DNA of 17,299 nt, taken from the NCBI GenBank assembly GCA_910579325.1, contig CAJTTU010000030.1:20235-37533 (forward strand). The letters run 5' to 3'. Both the position numbers and the translations under genes were made by a program. The notes beneath the pieces are model-generated. The model made no database searches. It worked only from the letters and a program-made list of their open reading frames with translations, and was not told the DNA's origin. Positions 7,305 to 14,286 of the stretch are shown piece by piece; position 1 is the first letter of the stretch; every line of letters starts with the position of its first letter. The stretch comes from an uncultured Lachnospiraceae bacterium. GTDB lineage: Bacteria; Bacillota; Clostridia; Lachnospirales; Lachnospiraceae.

Positions 7305-7722
7305 GTTGTCGGATACTTCCATGAGTGTGTATCGGCAGGCCAGCGCCGAGGGGGATACGGGAAAAATGGAGCAGGCGATGAAATATACTGGCGCATGTAT
7401 GGAGCAGGCGTCAGAATACCAGAAGAAGCTGGACAAGGGCATGAAGGATGAGGCGATAGCCGAGCGGGAGAAAGCAAAGCTGGAGCAGGAAGCTGCTATT
7501 GAAAAGCGCCGGGGGGAACACAAAAAAGCTGAAAGCGGGATGGAACAGAGCCAAAACCAGAGAGTGGATACGGTTCAGGTCAGTGAAGAAGCGAGAACAG
7601 CTATGGCAGACAATCCGGTTGGGGCAGGAGGACAGGCTGACAGTGATCCTGTAACTTATATGGAAACCGGGGCAGTAGTTCCTTTGGTGGGGGATGAACC
7701 GGAGGTTTCAGTTTCCGTATAA
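7255..7722 (+). CDS. Charged helical protein of unknown function
   Basis: I do not recognise this 155-aa protein. Residues about 30-105 are rich in Glu, Lys, Gln and Ala with few prolines and should form a long helix or coiled coil (EYQKKLDKGMKDEAIAERE). The C-terminus, after VDTVQVSEEARTAM, is acidic and glycine-rich and ends in valine/serine. There is no signal peptide. AAGGAGA (7241-7247) lies 7 nt before ATG 7255, inside the preceding gene, so the 50-bp overlap appears genuine. A hairpin 65 bp after the stop probably ends the transcript. A partner or cargo relationship with the preceding 85-aa protein is possible but not shown. Confidence 0.7.
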   Translation: MNVRMMEGLLGASANVRLSDTSMSVYRQASAEGDTGKMEQAMKYTGACMEQASEYQKKLDKGMKDEAIAEREKAKLEQEAAIEKRRGEHKKAESGMEQSQNQRVDTVQVSEEARTAMADNPVGAGGQADSDPVTYMETGAVVPLVGDEPEVSVSV

Positions 7723-7785
7723 AATTTTTCAAGTACCTCGTAGCTTAGACGGAGGCACATAAAGAAGTATTATATAAAGTTCCTT

Positions 7786-8038
7786 TCAACCGGCGTGGTG
7801 TAGATCACGCCGGTTGTGTCGTTTGAAAAATAGTTCCGGCTTATAAAGCGGAATCCGTATCTTTCCTACATAAGTAGAATAAATCTCAATCGTGACATGT
7901 TTTCGCCCGTCTGCGCTTGTTGGATCGGAACGCCTGTACCCGGTCCCATTGCCCCTGTTCGATAATGGCGGGCCGGGTTCCCTCGAATATCCGATAGTTT
8001 TCCTTTGGGTTCTCCATCCGTTTCCTGAATTTCTGGCT
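7786..8038 (-). pseudogene. Remnant of a large serine recombinase (TndX/TnpX-like, DUF4368 type)
   Basis: Two pieces in different frames resemble a large serine recombinase of integrative elements. Reading down from 8038, one frame gives QKFRKRMENPKENY, then IFEGTRPAIIEQGQWDRVQ and SNKRRRAKT, the segment that precedes the zinc ribbon in such enzymes; it stops at 7886. From about 7914 a second frame gives DGRKHVTIEIYSTYVGKI, which resembles the extreme C-terminus of the same family (often IxYxxVGxI) and stays open to 7786. The catalytic N-terminal domain with its serine, the zinc ribbon and the coiled coil are missing. The simplest reading is a gene truncated at its 5' end with an internal deletion joining middle to end. 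Family assignment is from memory of motifs. Confidence 0.6.
7787..7821 (+). terminator. Strong 11-bp hairpin, probable terminator of the small-gene pair
   Basis: CAACCGGCGTG (7787-7797) and CACGCCGGTTG (7806-7816) form a perfect GC-rich stem around GTGTAGAT, followed by TGTCGTTTG. The T tract is interrupted, so termination is likely but not certain. It lies 65 bp after the 155-aa gene and overlaps the end of the recombinase remnant on the other strand. Confidence 0.55.
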
Positions 8039-8082
8039 TCAGATATTTCGGGAGATTATTCAAATCTTTTTTCTCGCATCCT

Positions 8083-8471
8083 TCATACCCGCCGACCGCC
8101 CACGGCTAAGCTTGCAAAATCAAGCCTATTTGTTTCTAATTGTCCACATCGGAGCCTTTGTTTTCGTGCGCTGTCCGTTTTCTGTCTACGGTGGATTTTT
8201 GCAGAACAGGGCTTACAATATTTTGCCCGGTTAGAGCCTGAGAGAAATGGCTGCCCGCAGATAACACACCGTTTCATGCTGCTCCGGTAGAGCAGTTCTG
8301 CTTCCAATGGCTTGTCCGGCGGCAGGACAGCAATGCGAAACCATCTATAGAGCAGAGCAGAGTGTAAGAAATGCTTTGAACGAAGATATATCCATCGTCC
8401 TTGTTCAATGCAATGCAGTTCCCGTTATCATAGTTGCAGCATTCATGCATCAGTTTTCTTGCGGTGGACAT
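8083..8471 (-). pseudogene. Frameshifted cysteine-rich VLP-type protein of a mobile element
   Basis: Two minus-strand frames together give a recognisable protein. The upstream frame (from 8471) has HECCNYDNGNCIAL and then FVQSISYTLLC. The downstream frame has RWFRIAVLPPDKPLEAELL, then the CxxC-x12-CxxC zinc-ribbon-like run CVICGQPFLSGSNRAKYC and KIHRRQKTDSARKQR. From memory this order matches the cysteine-rich VLP proteins carried by conjugative and mobilizable elements of gut Firmicutes. The break lies at a pentamer repeat (8349-8362): deleting one 5-nt unit restores a single frame. No convincing Shine-Dalgarno precedes 8471 and an in-frame stop lies 15 nt upstream, so the N-terminus may also be damaged. 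It lies upstream, in the same direction, of the recombinase remnant and is probably part of the same decayed element. Confidence 0.65.
8349..8362. repeat. Short tandem repeat (AGAGC, 2.8 copies) at the frameshift point
   Basis: AGAGCAGAGCAGAG on the + strand, read as CTCTGCTCTGCTCT by the minus-strand gene. Removing one unit joins SYTLL directly to YRWFRIAVLP. A slipped-strand duplication is the simplest cause of the frameshift. Confidence 0.8.
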
Positions 8472-8552
8472 ATGGACAGCGTCATTTCATGGGGCAAGGC
8501 CGTATCCGATATGTTCAGTACAGCTAATTTCCCATTGAGATCACCCCCTACT

Positions 8553-9242
8553 CTAATTAACGTTCTTCTGCTTTTCAGGTGATGATAAAATTTGGATACA
8601 GCAGTATCCGGCATTGAAATCCGTCAGCATAATCGCAATATAATCCATTGCAAAGAAAAACATCGGTTCATTGAAATCAAAAAATACATATTGTGTTCTC
8701 AGCATCATATATTCCCCAAGCTGCCTATGTATAAAAGCGTAAACACCATATGCTGAAATACAGAGAACTACCATTCTTACCATAATACTCCCATATCTTG
8801 GTAGGTTTGGCATATGGAATGCCTTCTTTGCCATTTTCAGCAGCATTCCCCCATGAAGCCCTGTATGGAACGCCATCATCACAAATCCCCAATACGAAGA
8901 AAGCAGATGGATTGTCCGGGTCACAGTCTGCCCTCCCTTTATCGGGAGAAATGTAAATAAATGCTTTGAGGCCGCAACCCCGCTCGCTGCCAGTGCCGCC
9001 ATGATGATAAGCAACAGAAAATTAACGGCAACACTTAAAATCCTTGTTTTTGAATATTTCCCTTTTGCAAGGGACTTGTACCAATGTCTGTTCAGCAGAT
9101 GGTGACAAAGAAACAGCAATACCATTACAATACCAAAACACTCGTGAGCAAGCTCGCTAATCAAATTGTAAGCCATGAGCAGCGGAAGAAGCAGTATCAT
9201 ACACAAGTCCACCACAATTTGAATTTTTCTCTTTGTCGTCAC
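8553..9242 (-). CDS. DUF4405-type membrane protein, possible di-heme cytochrome b
   Basis: Integral membrane protein of 229 aa with about five helices (roughly 8-28, 33-50, 68-90, 112-130 and 152-172) and an amphipathic C-terminal part. It resembles DUF4405 proteins, which are thought to be heme-binding four-helix-bundle-like proteins. Four histidines form two pairs with identical spacing, H33/H47 and H112/H126 (H-x13-H twice), in two separate helices; this is the spacing of the heme ligands in di-heme cytochromes b. GTG at 9242 is the start, with GGAGGTGA in an ideal position. It is the last gene of the minus-strand series, 36 bp after the flavodoxin-like lipoprotein gene, and may pass electrons across the membrane to it. 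Heme binding is inferred, not shown. Confidence 0.8.
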   Translation of the reverse strand: MTTKRKIQIVVDLCMILLLPLLMAYNLISELAHECFGIVMVLLFLCHHLLNRHWYKSLAKGKYSKTRILSVAVNFLLLIIMAALAASGVAASKHLFTFLPIKGGQTVTRTIHLLSSYWGFVMMAFHTGLHGGMLLKMAKKAFHMPNLPRYGSIMVRMVVLCISAYGVYAFIHRQLGEYMMLRTQYVFFDFNEPMFFFAMDYIAIMLTDFNAGYCCIQILSSPEKQKNVN

Positions 9243-9278
9243 TTTATCACCTCCAATCTGCCGACAGATTCTATTGCT

Positions 9279-10058
9279 CTACTTAGAAAACCCTAATCCC
9301 TCTACCCACTCAATAATATCCGCCTCGGCATCCTGCACTACATTCCGGGATATGGATAACCCGTCTGTTATCACGTTAGCATCCGGCTCCATGTCTGCAA
9401 TCGTACTGATCGTATTGGAAAAGCCGCTGCCACCCGAAGTTACAAAAGGCACTATCGTCTTGCCGGATAAATCGTACTGATCTAAGAAGCTGTAAATAAT
9501 CCTTGGCATATTCGCATGCCAGTTGGGGTAGCCTAAAAAGATTGTATCATACTGCTCTATATTCTCCACTTCCGCAGCAATCTCCGGCATGGCATCGTTT
9601 CTCTTTTCCTCTGTCGCCACTTCCTCCAACTCCGCATGGTTCATAGGATACGGCGTTACCGGTTCAATGCGGAAAATATCTGCCCCCGTATTCTCCTGAA
9701 TCACATACGCCACATACTGGGTATTTCCCAAAACCTCCCCATCGATCACAACCGTACTATATTCTTCCTCGGCGTTCATATTGTCCGGTTTTGTAGTTTC
9801 AGGCATAGAAAAATAGACCACCAGCGTTTTCCCATCTCTCGCCTCAGAATTTTCAGTTTCCTCAGAAGATTCCCCGTCCTCCGGTTCCGTAACATTCTCC
9901 TGATCCACATTTTCCTCTGGCTTTGCGGAAACAGCAGGTTCCGATTCCGTATTTCCGGCAGGCTTTTCCTCCTGCTTATTACCACAGGCCACAAGACCGA
10001 ATACAAGGAGTACACTCAACATCAGGGTAAAAATTCTCTTTTTCATCTTATTCATCAT
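9279..10058 (-). CDS. Flavodoxin-like lipoprotein
   Basis: Protein of 259 aa with a lipoprotein signal: MKKR, a hydrophobic stretch and the lipobox LVAC with C25 as the lipidated residue. An acidic, Glu/Pro/Ser-rich spacer (about 28-75) follows, then a flavodoxin_4-like domain (about 76-259). The phosphate-binding loop differs from ordinary flavodoxins: VVYFSMPETTKPDN is followed by about 20 extra residues before LGNTQYVAYVIQ. Later landmarks are DTIFLGYPNWHANMPRIIYSFL and VPFVTSGGSGFSNT, which fit the other FMN-contacting loops. It should sit on the outer face of the cell membrane. AAAGGA precedes three closely spaced in-frame ATGs, so the exact start is uncertain by up to four residues. The DUF4405 gene follows directly. 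Confidence 0.87.
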   Translation of the reverse strand: MMNKMKKRIFTLMLSVLLVFGLVACGNKQEEKPAGNTESEPAVSAKPEENVDQENVTEPEDGESSEETENSEARDGKTLVVYFSMPETTKPDNMNAEEEYSTVVIDGEVLGNTQYVAYVIQENTGADIFRIEPVTPYPMNHAELEEVATEEKRNDAMPEIAAEVENIEQYDTIFLGYPNWHANMPRIIYSFLDQYDLSGKTIVPFVTSGGSGFSNTISTIADMEPDANVITDGLSISRNVVQDAEADIIEWVEGLGFSK

Positions 10059-10134
10059 CCTTTCGATTTTTCATTTATGAAAACCCGCTTTACTTGTTCC
10101 TCAAATCAAGAGACGACAAATACTGTTGCAGTTT

Positions 10135-10971
10135 TCAATACCAGTCATGCTTTTCGTCTTTATTCAACGCGACAATTTTCTCCATTTCCGCACTTGAAAG
10201 CTCAAAATCAAAAATAGAAATATTCTCACGGATATGCTTTTCGTTACTTGATCCTGGAATCACCGCCACTCCTTTTTGCAAATTCCAACGAAGAATAATC
10301 TGCGCAGGGGATTTCCTATGTACCGCCCCAATCTCACAAAGCGTTTTATGGTTCAATATGGCTTCTGTATATCCACGGCCTCCAAGCGGATACCATCCCT
10401 GCATAACAATACCAAGGCTTTGTATATGCTTCACCACATTGCTGTCCTGATAATATGGATGTATCTCATTTTGTACCAGAGTGGGCTTTACCGTAACCTT
10501 TGGCAGAAAAGCATTGATTTCCCGGATATAATAGCAGGATACCCCAGCAGACCGAACCTTGCCGTCCCGTATTGCTTTTTCGATTGCTTTATAAGCCGCC
10601 ACATCATTGGATGCCGGATGGTGCAGAAGCATCATATCAATATAACCAATATCCAGTTTACTCAAAGCCTCGTCTATGGCTTTGTCTGCATAGCCATATT
10701 GATTCGGATACAGCTTGGTAGTTACAAAGACTTTATCACGGGATATGCCAGACTTGCGAATACCTTCACCAACTTCCTTTTCATTGCCGTAAAAAGAAGC
10801 TGTATCAATCAACCGATAACCATTCTGAACAGCGGCAGATACTGAATTAACGCAAACGCTGCCACGCAAGCTGTAGGTTCCAAGCCCCACCACGGGCATA
10901 TCATATCCGCTGCTTAACGTGACTACCGGAGCCTTCCCATTTCTTCCACTTTTCAGATCAATACCATTCAT
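10135..10971 (-). CDS. Aldo/keto reductase, cytoplasmic paralogue
   Basis: NAD(P)H-dependent carbonyl reductase of 278 aa. The AKR tetrad is complete: D56 and Y61 in LIDTASFYG, K86 in VTTKLY and H117 in MLLHHP. The cofactor-binding end has VIPGSSNEKHIRENI. It is a close paralogue of the protein encoded just upstream; both share NSGYDMP/SSGYDMP-type starts, VQNEIHPYYQ and the EKH[DE]WY C-terminus. This copy has no signal peptide and should be cytosolic. I use ATG 10971, preceded by GAGGTGAG, rather than the in-frame GTG at 10980. The start lies inside the last 14 bp of the upstream gene, so translation is probably coupled. The substrate is unknown. Confidence 0.92.
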   Translation of the reverse strand: MNGIDLKSGRNGKAPVVTLSSGYDMPVVGLGTYSLRGSVCVNSVSAAVQNGYRLIDTASFYGNEKEVGEGIRKSGISRDKVFVTTKLYPNQYGYADKAIDEALSKLDIGYIDMMLLHHPASNDVAAYKAIEKAIRDGKVRSAGVSCYYIREINAFLPKVTVKPTLVQNEIHPYYQDSNVVKHIQSLGIVMQGWYPLGGRGYTEAILNHKTLCEIGAVHRKSPAQIILRWNLQKGVAVIPGSSNEKHIRENISIFDFELSSAEMEKIVALNKDEKHDWY

Positions 10972-11974
10972 GCTTCTCACCTCTGTCTAATTCCGCAATC
11001 TGCCCCATTTCTTCCTCGGTCAGTTCAAAACCGAAAATATCCAAATTCTCTCTGATATGGTCAGGATTGCTGGAACCGGGAATAACAACAATGTCCCTTT
11101 GCAGATTCCAGCGGAGGATCACCTGCGCCGGTGTAACATTATGCGCCTTTGCAATCGCGGCGATCACTTCATCCCCAAACAGTTCTGCGGTATGTCCCCT
11201 GCCACCAAATGGAAACCAGCCCTCCACAACAATCCCCAAATCCTGAATATAGGGGACTACTTCTTGTTCCTGATAGTAGGGATGAATTTCATTCTGGACA
11301 ACTGCAGGCGTAATCGAAACCTGCGGGAGAAATTCTTCCAATTCCTCAACATACCAGTTTGATAACCCGATAGAGCGAATCTTCCCGTCACGGACTGCCT
11401 GCTCCAATGCTTTATAGGCTTCCACGTCTCCCGTTCCCGGATGGTGCAGCAGCATTAAATCAATATACTCTATATCCAATATTTCAAGTGCTTCATCAAT
11501 AGCCGCCTCCGCATCGGAAAACTGATTCGGATAGAGCTTTGTGGTTACGAAGATTTCTTCCCGTGGTACATTACTGTTCCTTACCGCCCCACCCACACTT
11601 TTTTCTGTTCCATAGAAAGAAGCCGTATCAATTAGCCTCCCTCCATTCTCAAACAAAGCTGTAACAGAAGCCACACACTCGTCATGGGATAATGCGTAAG
11701 TACCAAGCCCGGCAATCGGCATATCGTATCCGCTGTTTAACCGGACAATCCCGTTTTCCAAATCAAAAGCAGCCCTGCTTTCCATTGCAGGTTCATTCTC
11801 AGATTCCGTTTCTTCCACAGCTTCTGTCTCCGTGCTTTGCTCACCGTCCTGCATCTGCGGCTCCATGGAAGTTTCCGGCTGCCTATCATTCCCCTGTGCG
11901 CTGCCGCAGGCAATCAGGCACAACACAACCGTCAACGCCGCCAATAACAAAGGTACTTTTTTAATCATTCTCAT
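10958..11974 (-). CDS. Aldo/keto reductase with lipoprotein signal peptide
   Basis: Protein of 338 aa. The N-terminus is a lipoprotein signal (MRMIKK, hydrophobic core to 21, lipobox LIAC with C23), followed by a Glu/Thr-rich spacer (about 24-70) and a full AKR domain from about residue 76. The catalytic tetrad is present: D116 and Y121 (LIDTASFYG), K146 (VTTKLY) and H177 (LMLLHHP). AKRs need NAD(P)H and are usually cytosolic, so an exported form is odd. The spacer resembles that of the flavodoxin-like lipoprotein two genes on. GGGAGG lies 7 nt before ATG 11974; an in-frame TTG at 11980 is less likely. The nitroreductase gene ends 2 bp upstream and the paralogous AKR overlaps its end by 14 bp. 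Confidence 0.9.
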   Translation of the reverse strand: MRMIKKVPLLLAALTVVLCLIACGSAQGNDRQPETSMEPQMQDGEQSTETEAVEETESENEPAMESRAAFDLENGIVRLNSGYDMPIAGLGTYALSHDECVASVTALFENGGRLIDTASFYGTEKSVGGAVRNSNVPREEIFVTTKLYPNQFSDAEAAIDEALEILDIEYIDLMLLHHPGTGDVEAYKALEQAVRDGKIRSIGLSNWYVEELEEFLPQVSITPAVVQNEIHPYYQEQEVVPYIQDLGIVVEGWFPFGGRGHTAELFGDEVIAAIAKAHNVTPAQVILRWNLQRDIVVIPGSSNPDHIRENLDIFGFELTEEEMGQIAELDRGEKHEWY

Positions 11975-11976
11975 AA

Positions 11977-12744
11977 TCAATCCTCCCGTATCTGTTTATT
12001 TCCATTCCAAAAGCCCTGCTGCCGTAACACTTCCGAAACCTCCGGGTAATGGTCATACGGCGGCTGGTAAAAATCAGCAGCAAGCTGCGACCAGCTACCG
12101 ACACGGCTGTTCCACGGACGCTCTTTCAGATAATGTGCATAAATTTCATCATATTCTGCAATCAAAGGCTCCAAATCCTGCCTGTATCGTTCTTCAAAAT
12201 AGACCGCCTCTTTCGGGAACCGGGGCTTGATACCGGGATTTTCTGCGGGATAGCCGATACACAAACCAAGCAGAGGAAGTACATATTTCGGAAGATTTAA
12301 TTCCTCCACCACATCCAAAGCATGAAGCCGTATATCCCCAATCGGTACAGTACCAAGCCCGAAAGATTCCGCAGCGGCGACAGCGGTTCCAAGGGCAATC
12401 CCGACCTCATTTGCGCCAACGATCAGATTATCAATCTGTCCAGCCGTATCCTCAAATGGCTGTCCACTCTGCTGGCAGGCTATCCATGTCCGGTAAAAAT
12501 CCGCACAGAATACCAGAAAGACCGGAGCCTGCGCGATATGCTTCTGGCCTCCGCAAAGCTCCGAAAATTTTTCTCTGCGAGATTTATCCTTTACCGCAAT
12601 GATTGAAACGTGCTGGAGATTTACCCAGTTCGGCGCAGCCTGCACTGCTCTTATGATCTGCTCTAAAATTTCTTCCTCCACCGGCCTTTCCCCATATTTA
12701 CGGATTGACCTATGGGACAGCAAAGTGTCCATCACTTCGTTCAT
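11977..12744 (-). CDS. NfsA-like FMN-dependent nitroreductase
   Basis: Oxidoreductase of 255 aa in the nitroreductase superfamily, predicted to bind FMN and use NAD(P)H to reduce nitroaromatics, quinones or flavins. The N-terminal SHRSIRKYGERPVEEE holds the FMN-phosphate-contacting arginines. AAPNWVNLQHVSIIAV corresponds to the usual NxQP-like strand region, and ESFGLGTVPIGDIR to the second FMN-binding segment. Length and the long C-terminal tail (to residue 255) fit the NfsA/FrxA branch better than NfsB. GGAGG lies 7 nt before ATG 12744. It lies between the MATE exporter gene (30 bp upstream) and the lipoprotein AKR gene (2 bp downstream), so it is clearly in the same transcript. Confidence 0.9.
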   Translation of the reverse strand: MNEVMDTLLSHRSIRKYGERPVEEEILEQIIRAVQAAPNWVNLQHVSIIAVKDKSRREKFSELCGGQKHIAQAPVFLVFCADFYRTWIACQQSGQPFEDTAGQIDNLIVGANEVGIALGTAVAAAESFGLGTVPIGDIRLHALDVVEELNLPKYVLPLLGLCIGYPAENPGIKPRFPKEAVYFEERYRQDLEPLIAEYDEIYAHYLKERPWNSRVGSWSQLAADFYQPPYDHYPEVSEVLRQQGFWNGNKQIRED

Positions 12745-12774
12745 CTTCTTGCCTCCATACCCTTTGATTTTTAA

Positions 12775-14127
12775 TTATTTTGTCAGGTTCTGCGCCCATG
12801 TATATTTCCGATAATACCAAAACACTACCGGCACTTTGATACATTCATCAAGGCAGAGGATAAAATATACTGCCAGAACTGGCAGATGAAAATAAAATGC
12901 TGCCAGAGAAGCCATCGGAATCACAATCAGCCAAAGCACGATCCCGTCGCAGATACAGCCAAATTTTGATTTGCCACCTGCACAGAATATCCCGCCAATC
13001 ACCATATTATTGACCGAACCGGCAATCGCGTAATAACTGGAAATCAGCAGCATCCCGGAAAGATAGGCTGTAGCTGTTCCCGTCAGGTGTGAAAAATGCA
13101 GGATCAGAGGACGTATCACCAAAATAATCAGGCAGGTAATCATTCCAATCATTCCAGCCAGTATGGTAGAATGTTTCGCATATTTTTTTGCCAGTTCAAT
13201 CTGGTTTTTGCCCAGCTCATTTCCTACCAGGATTGCTCCTGCCGTTCCCACGCCTTTCGATACACAGCCTAAGATATTTCTCACAATATTCGCGAGGGAA
13301 TTTGCTGCCACTGCGTCATTTCCAAGATGCCCGATAATGACGGAGAATATGGTCACGCCGCCGCCCCAGAAAAAATAGTTTCCCACTACAGGCAGCGTAT
13401 AACGGTTGAAATCCTGCCTGATCTTCTGATCCACCGATACAATATAAGAAATCCGTATCTGAATGCTTCCGGCTTTCCCAGCCTCTATCAGCGTCCATAT
13501 AAACTGAACCGCCGTCGCCAGAACCGTTGCCAGCGCTGCTCCCCGTATCCCCATAGCCGGAAATCCTATGAGGCCAAAGATAAACACCGTATTAAAACAC
13601 AGATTCAATATCATGGACGAAGAACCAATCACCGTACTTTTCGCCGTTTTTCCACTGTTCTTCATAATGCAGAGATACATCTGCGACAATCCGGACGGTA
13701 CATAAGAAATTCCGGCAATCCGCAGGTACTCAGCCCCACGGCTGATCAGTGCCGTTTCATTTGTCAATAAGGGCATGATGCGCTCTGGAAAAAGCAAGGT
13801 GCATACCAGAAAAACAACGGTTATAGCCATCATGTAACGTATGGCAAGGGCGAGTATCTGTTCAACCGTATCACGTTCACCCTTGCCCCAATACTGTGCC
13901 GCCAGCATGGTCGTACCCTGTACCAGAACCGTCACGCAAAGGTTGAATACAAAAGTCACCTGCCCCGCCAGTGAAACCGCCGATAATGCCTCCTGCTCCA
14001 GAAAGCCAAGCATGACGGCATCCGACGCGCTTACCAGAGCAGTCATTAAATTCTGAAACGCAATCGGTATCACCATAGCCGACAAAGTATAATAAAACGC
14101 TCGTTTTTGTATAGCCGCATCCTCCAT
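12775..14127 (-). CDS. MATE-family multidrug efflux transporter
   Basis: Inner-membrane antiporter of 450 aa with about 12 helices, expected to export cationic or aromatic compounds in exchange for Na+ or H+. The two-half MATE arrangement is visible: ALVSASDAVMLGFLEQEALSAV near the N-terminus, VQGTTMLAAQYWGKGERD, and in the second half the matching ANSLANIVRNILG and ILVGNELGKNQIELAKKYAK. Length is typical. AAAGGA lies 7 nt before the ATG at 14127. The 159-bp gap to the preceding flavodoxin gene contains a 10-bp hairpin, so it may also have its own transcript. Placement among reductases suggests export of the same toxic compounds or their products. Confidence 0.93.
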   Translation of the reverse strand: MEDAAIQKRAFYYTLSAMVIPIAFQNLMTALVSASDAVMLGFLEQEALSAVSLAGQVTFVFNLCVTVLVQGTTMLAAQYWGKGERDTVEQILALAIRYMMAITVVFLVCTLLFPERIMPLLTNETALISRGAEYLRIAGISYVPSGLSQMYLCIMKNSGKTAKSTVIGSSSMILNLCFNTVFIFGLIGFPAMGIRGAALATVLATAVQFIWTLIEAGKAGSIQIRISYIVSVDQKIRQDFNRYTLPVVGNYFFWGGGVTIFSVIIGHLGNDAVAANSLANIVRNILGCVSKGVGTAGAILVGNELGKNQIELAKKYAKHSTILAGMIGMITCLIILVIRPLILHFSHLTGTATAYLSGMLLISSYYAIAGSVNNMVIGGIFCAGGKSKFGCICDGIVLWLIVIPMASLAAFYFHLPVLAVYFILCLDECIKVPVVFWYYRKYTWAQNLTK

Positions 14128-14240
14128 TTTTCAATCCTTTCTCGCCATCTATCATAAAATGAAAACATACCCATTCATGGAGAAATGCGTATCATCCCGC
14201 CTTTTCTGCGATAACCCGTTTTCATATCGTTCTTTTAGGG

Positions 14241-14274
14241 ATTCCGGCGGCAGAATCATTTCAACCGCCGGAAT
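14241..14274. other. Perfect 10-bp hairpin between flavodoxin and MATE genes
   Basis: ATTCCGGCGG (14241-14250) pairs with CCGCCGGAAT (14265-14274) around a 14-nt loop. Neither strand has a T-run after the stem, so it is not a clear intrinsic terminator. It may stabilise or partly separate the upstream part of the operon from the MATE gene. The rest of the gap (14128-14286) holds no gene; a TATGAT on the minus strand at 14151-14156 lacks a convincing -35. Confidence 0.6.
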
Positions 14275-14286
14275 ACGATAAAATAA

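Noticed and set aside
7866..8063. 65-aa minus-strand open frame
   Set aside because: It is a neighbouring frame of the recombinase remnant; the frame with the recognisable motif is a different one.
7892..8290. 132-aa + strand open frame in the region without intact genes
   Set aside because: The opposite strand carries recognisable recombinase and cysteine-rich protein remnants; the + strand translation matches nothing and has no ribosome binding site I can see.
8472..8552. GGGGGTGA followed by ATG on the minus strand, resembling a start site
   Set aside because: The frame stops after three codons (Met-Gly-Asn). A shifted frame stays open for about 25 codons but matches nothing I know; it may be more of the decayed element. 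No operon terminator is visible here either.
7786..8552. CRISPR array or tRNA/attachment site in the longest stretch without intact genes
   Set aside because: No regularly spaced repeats and no tRNA-like cloverleaf sequence can be seen; only the pentamer repeat, the hairpin and the two gene remnants.
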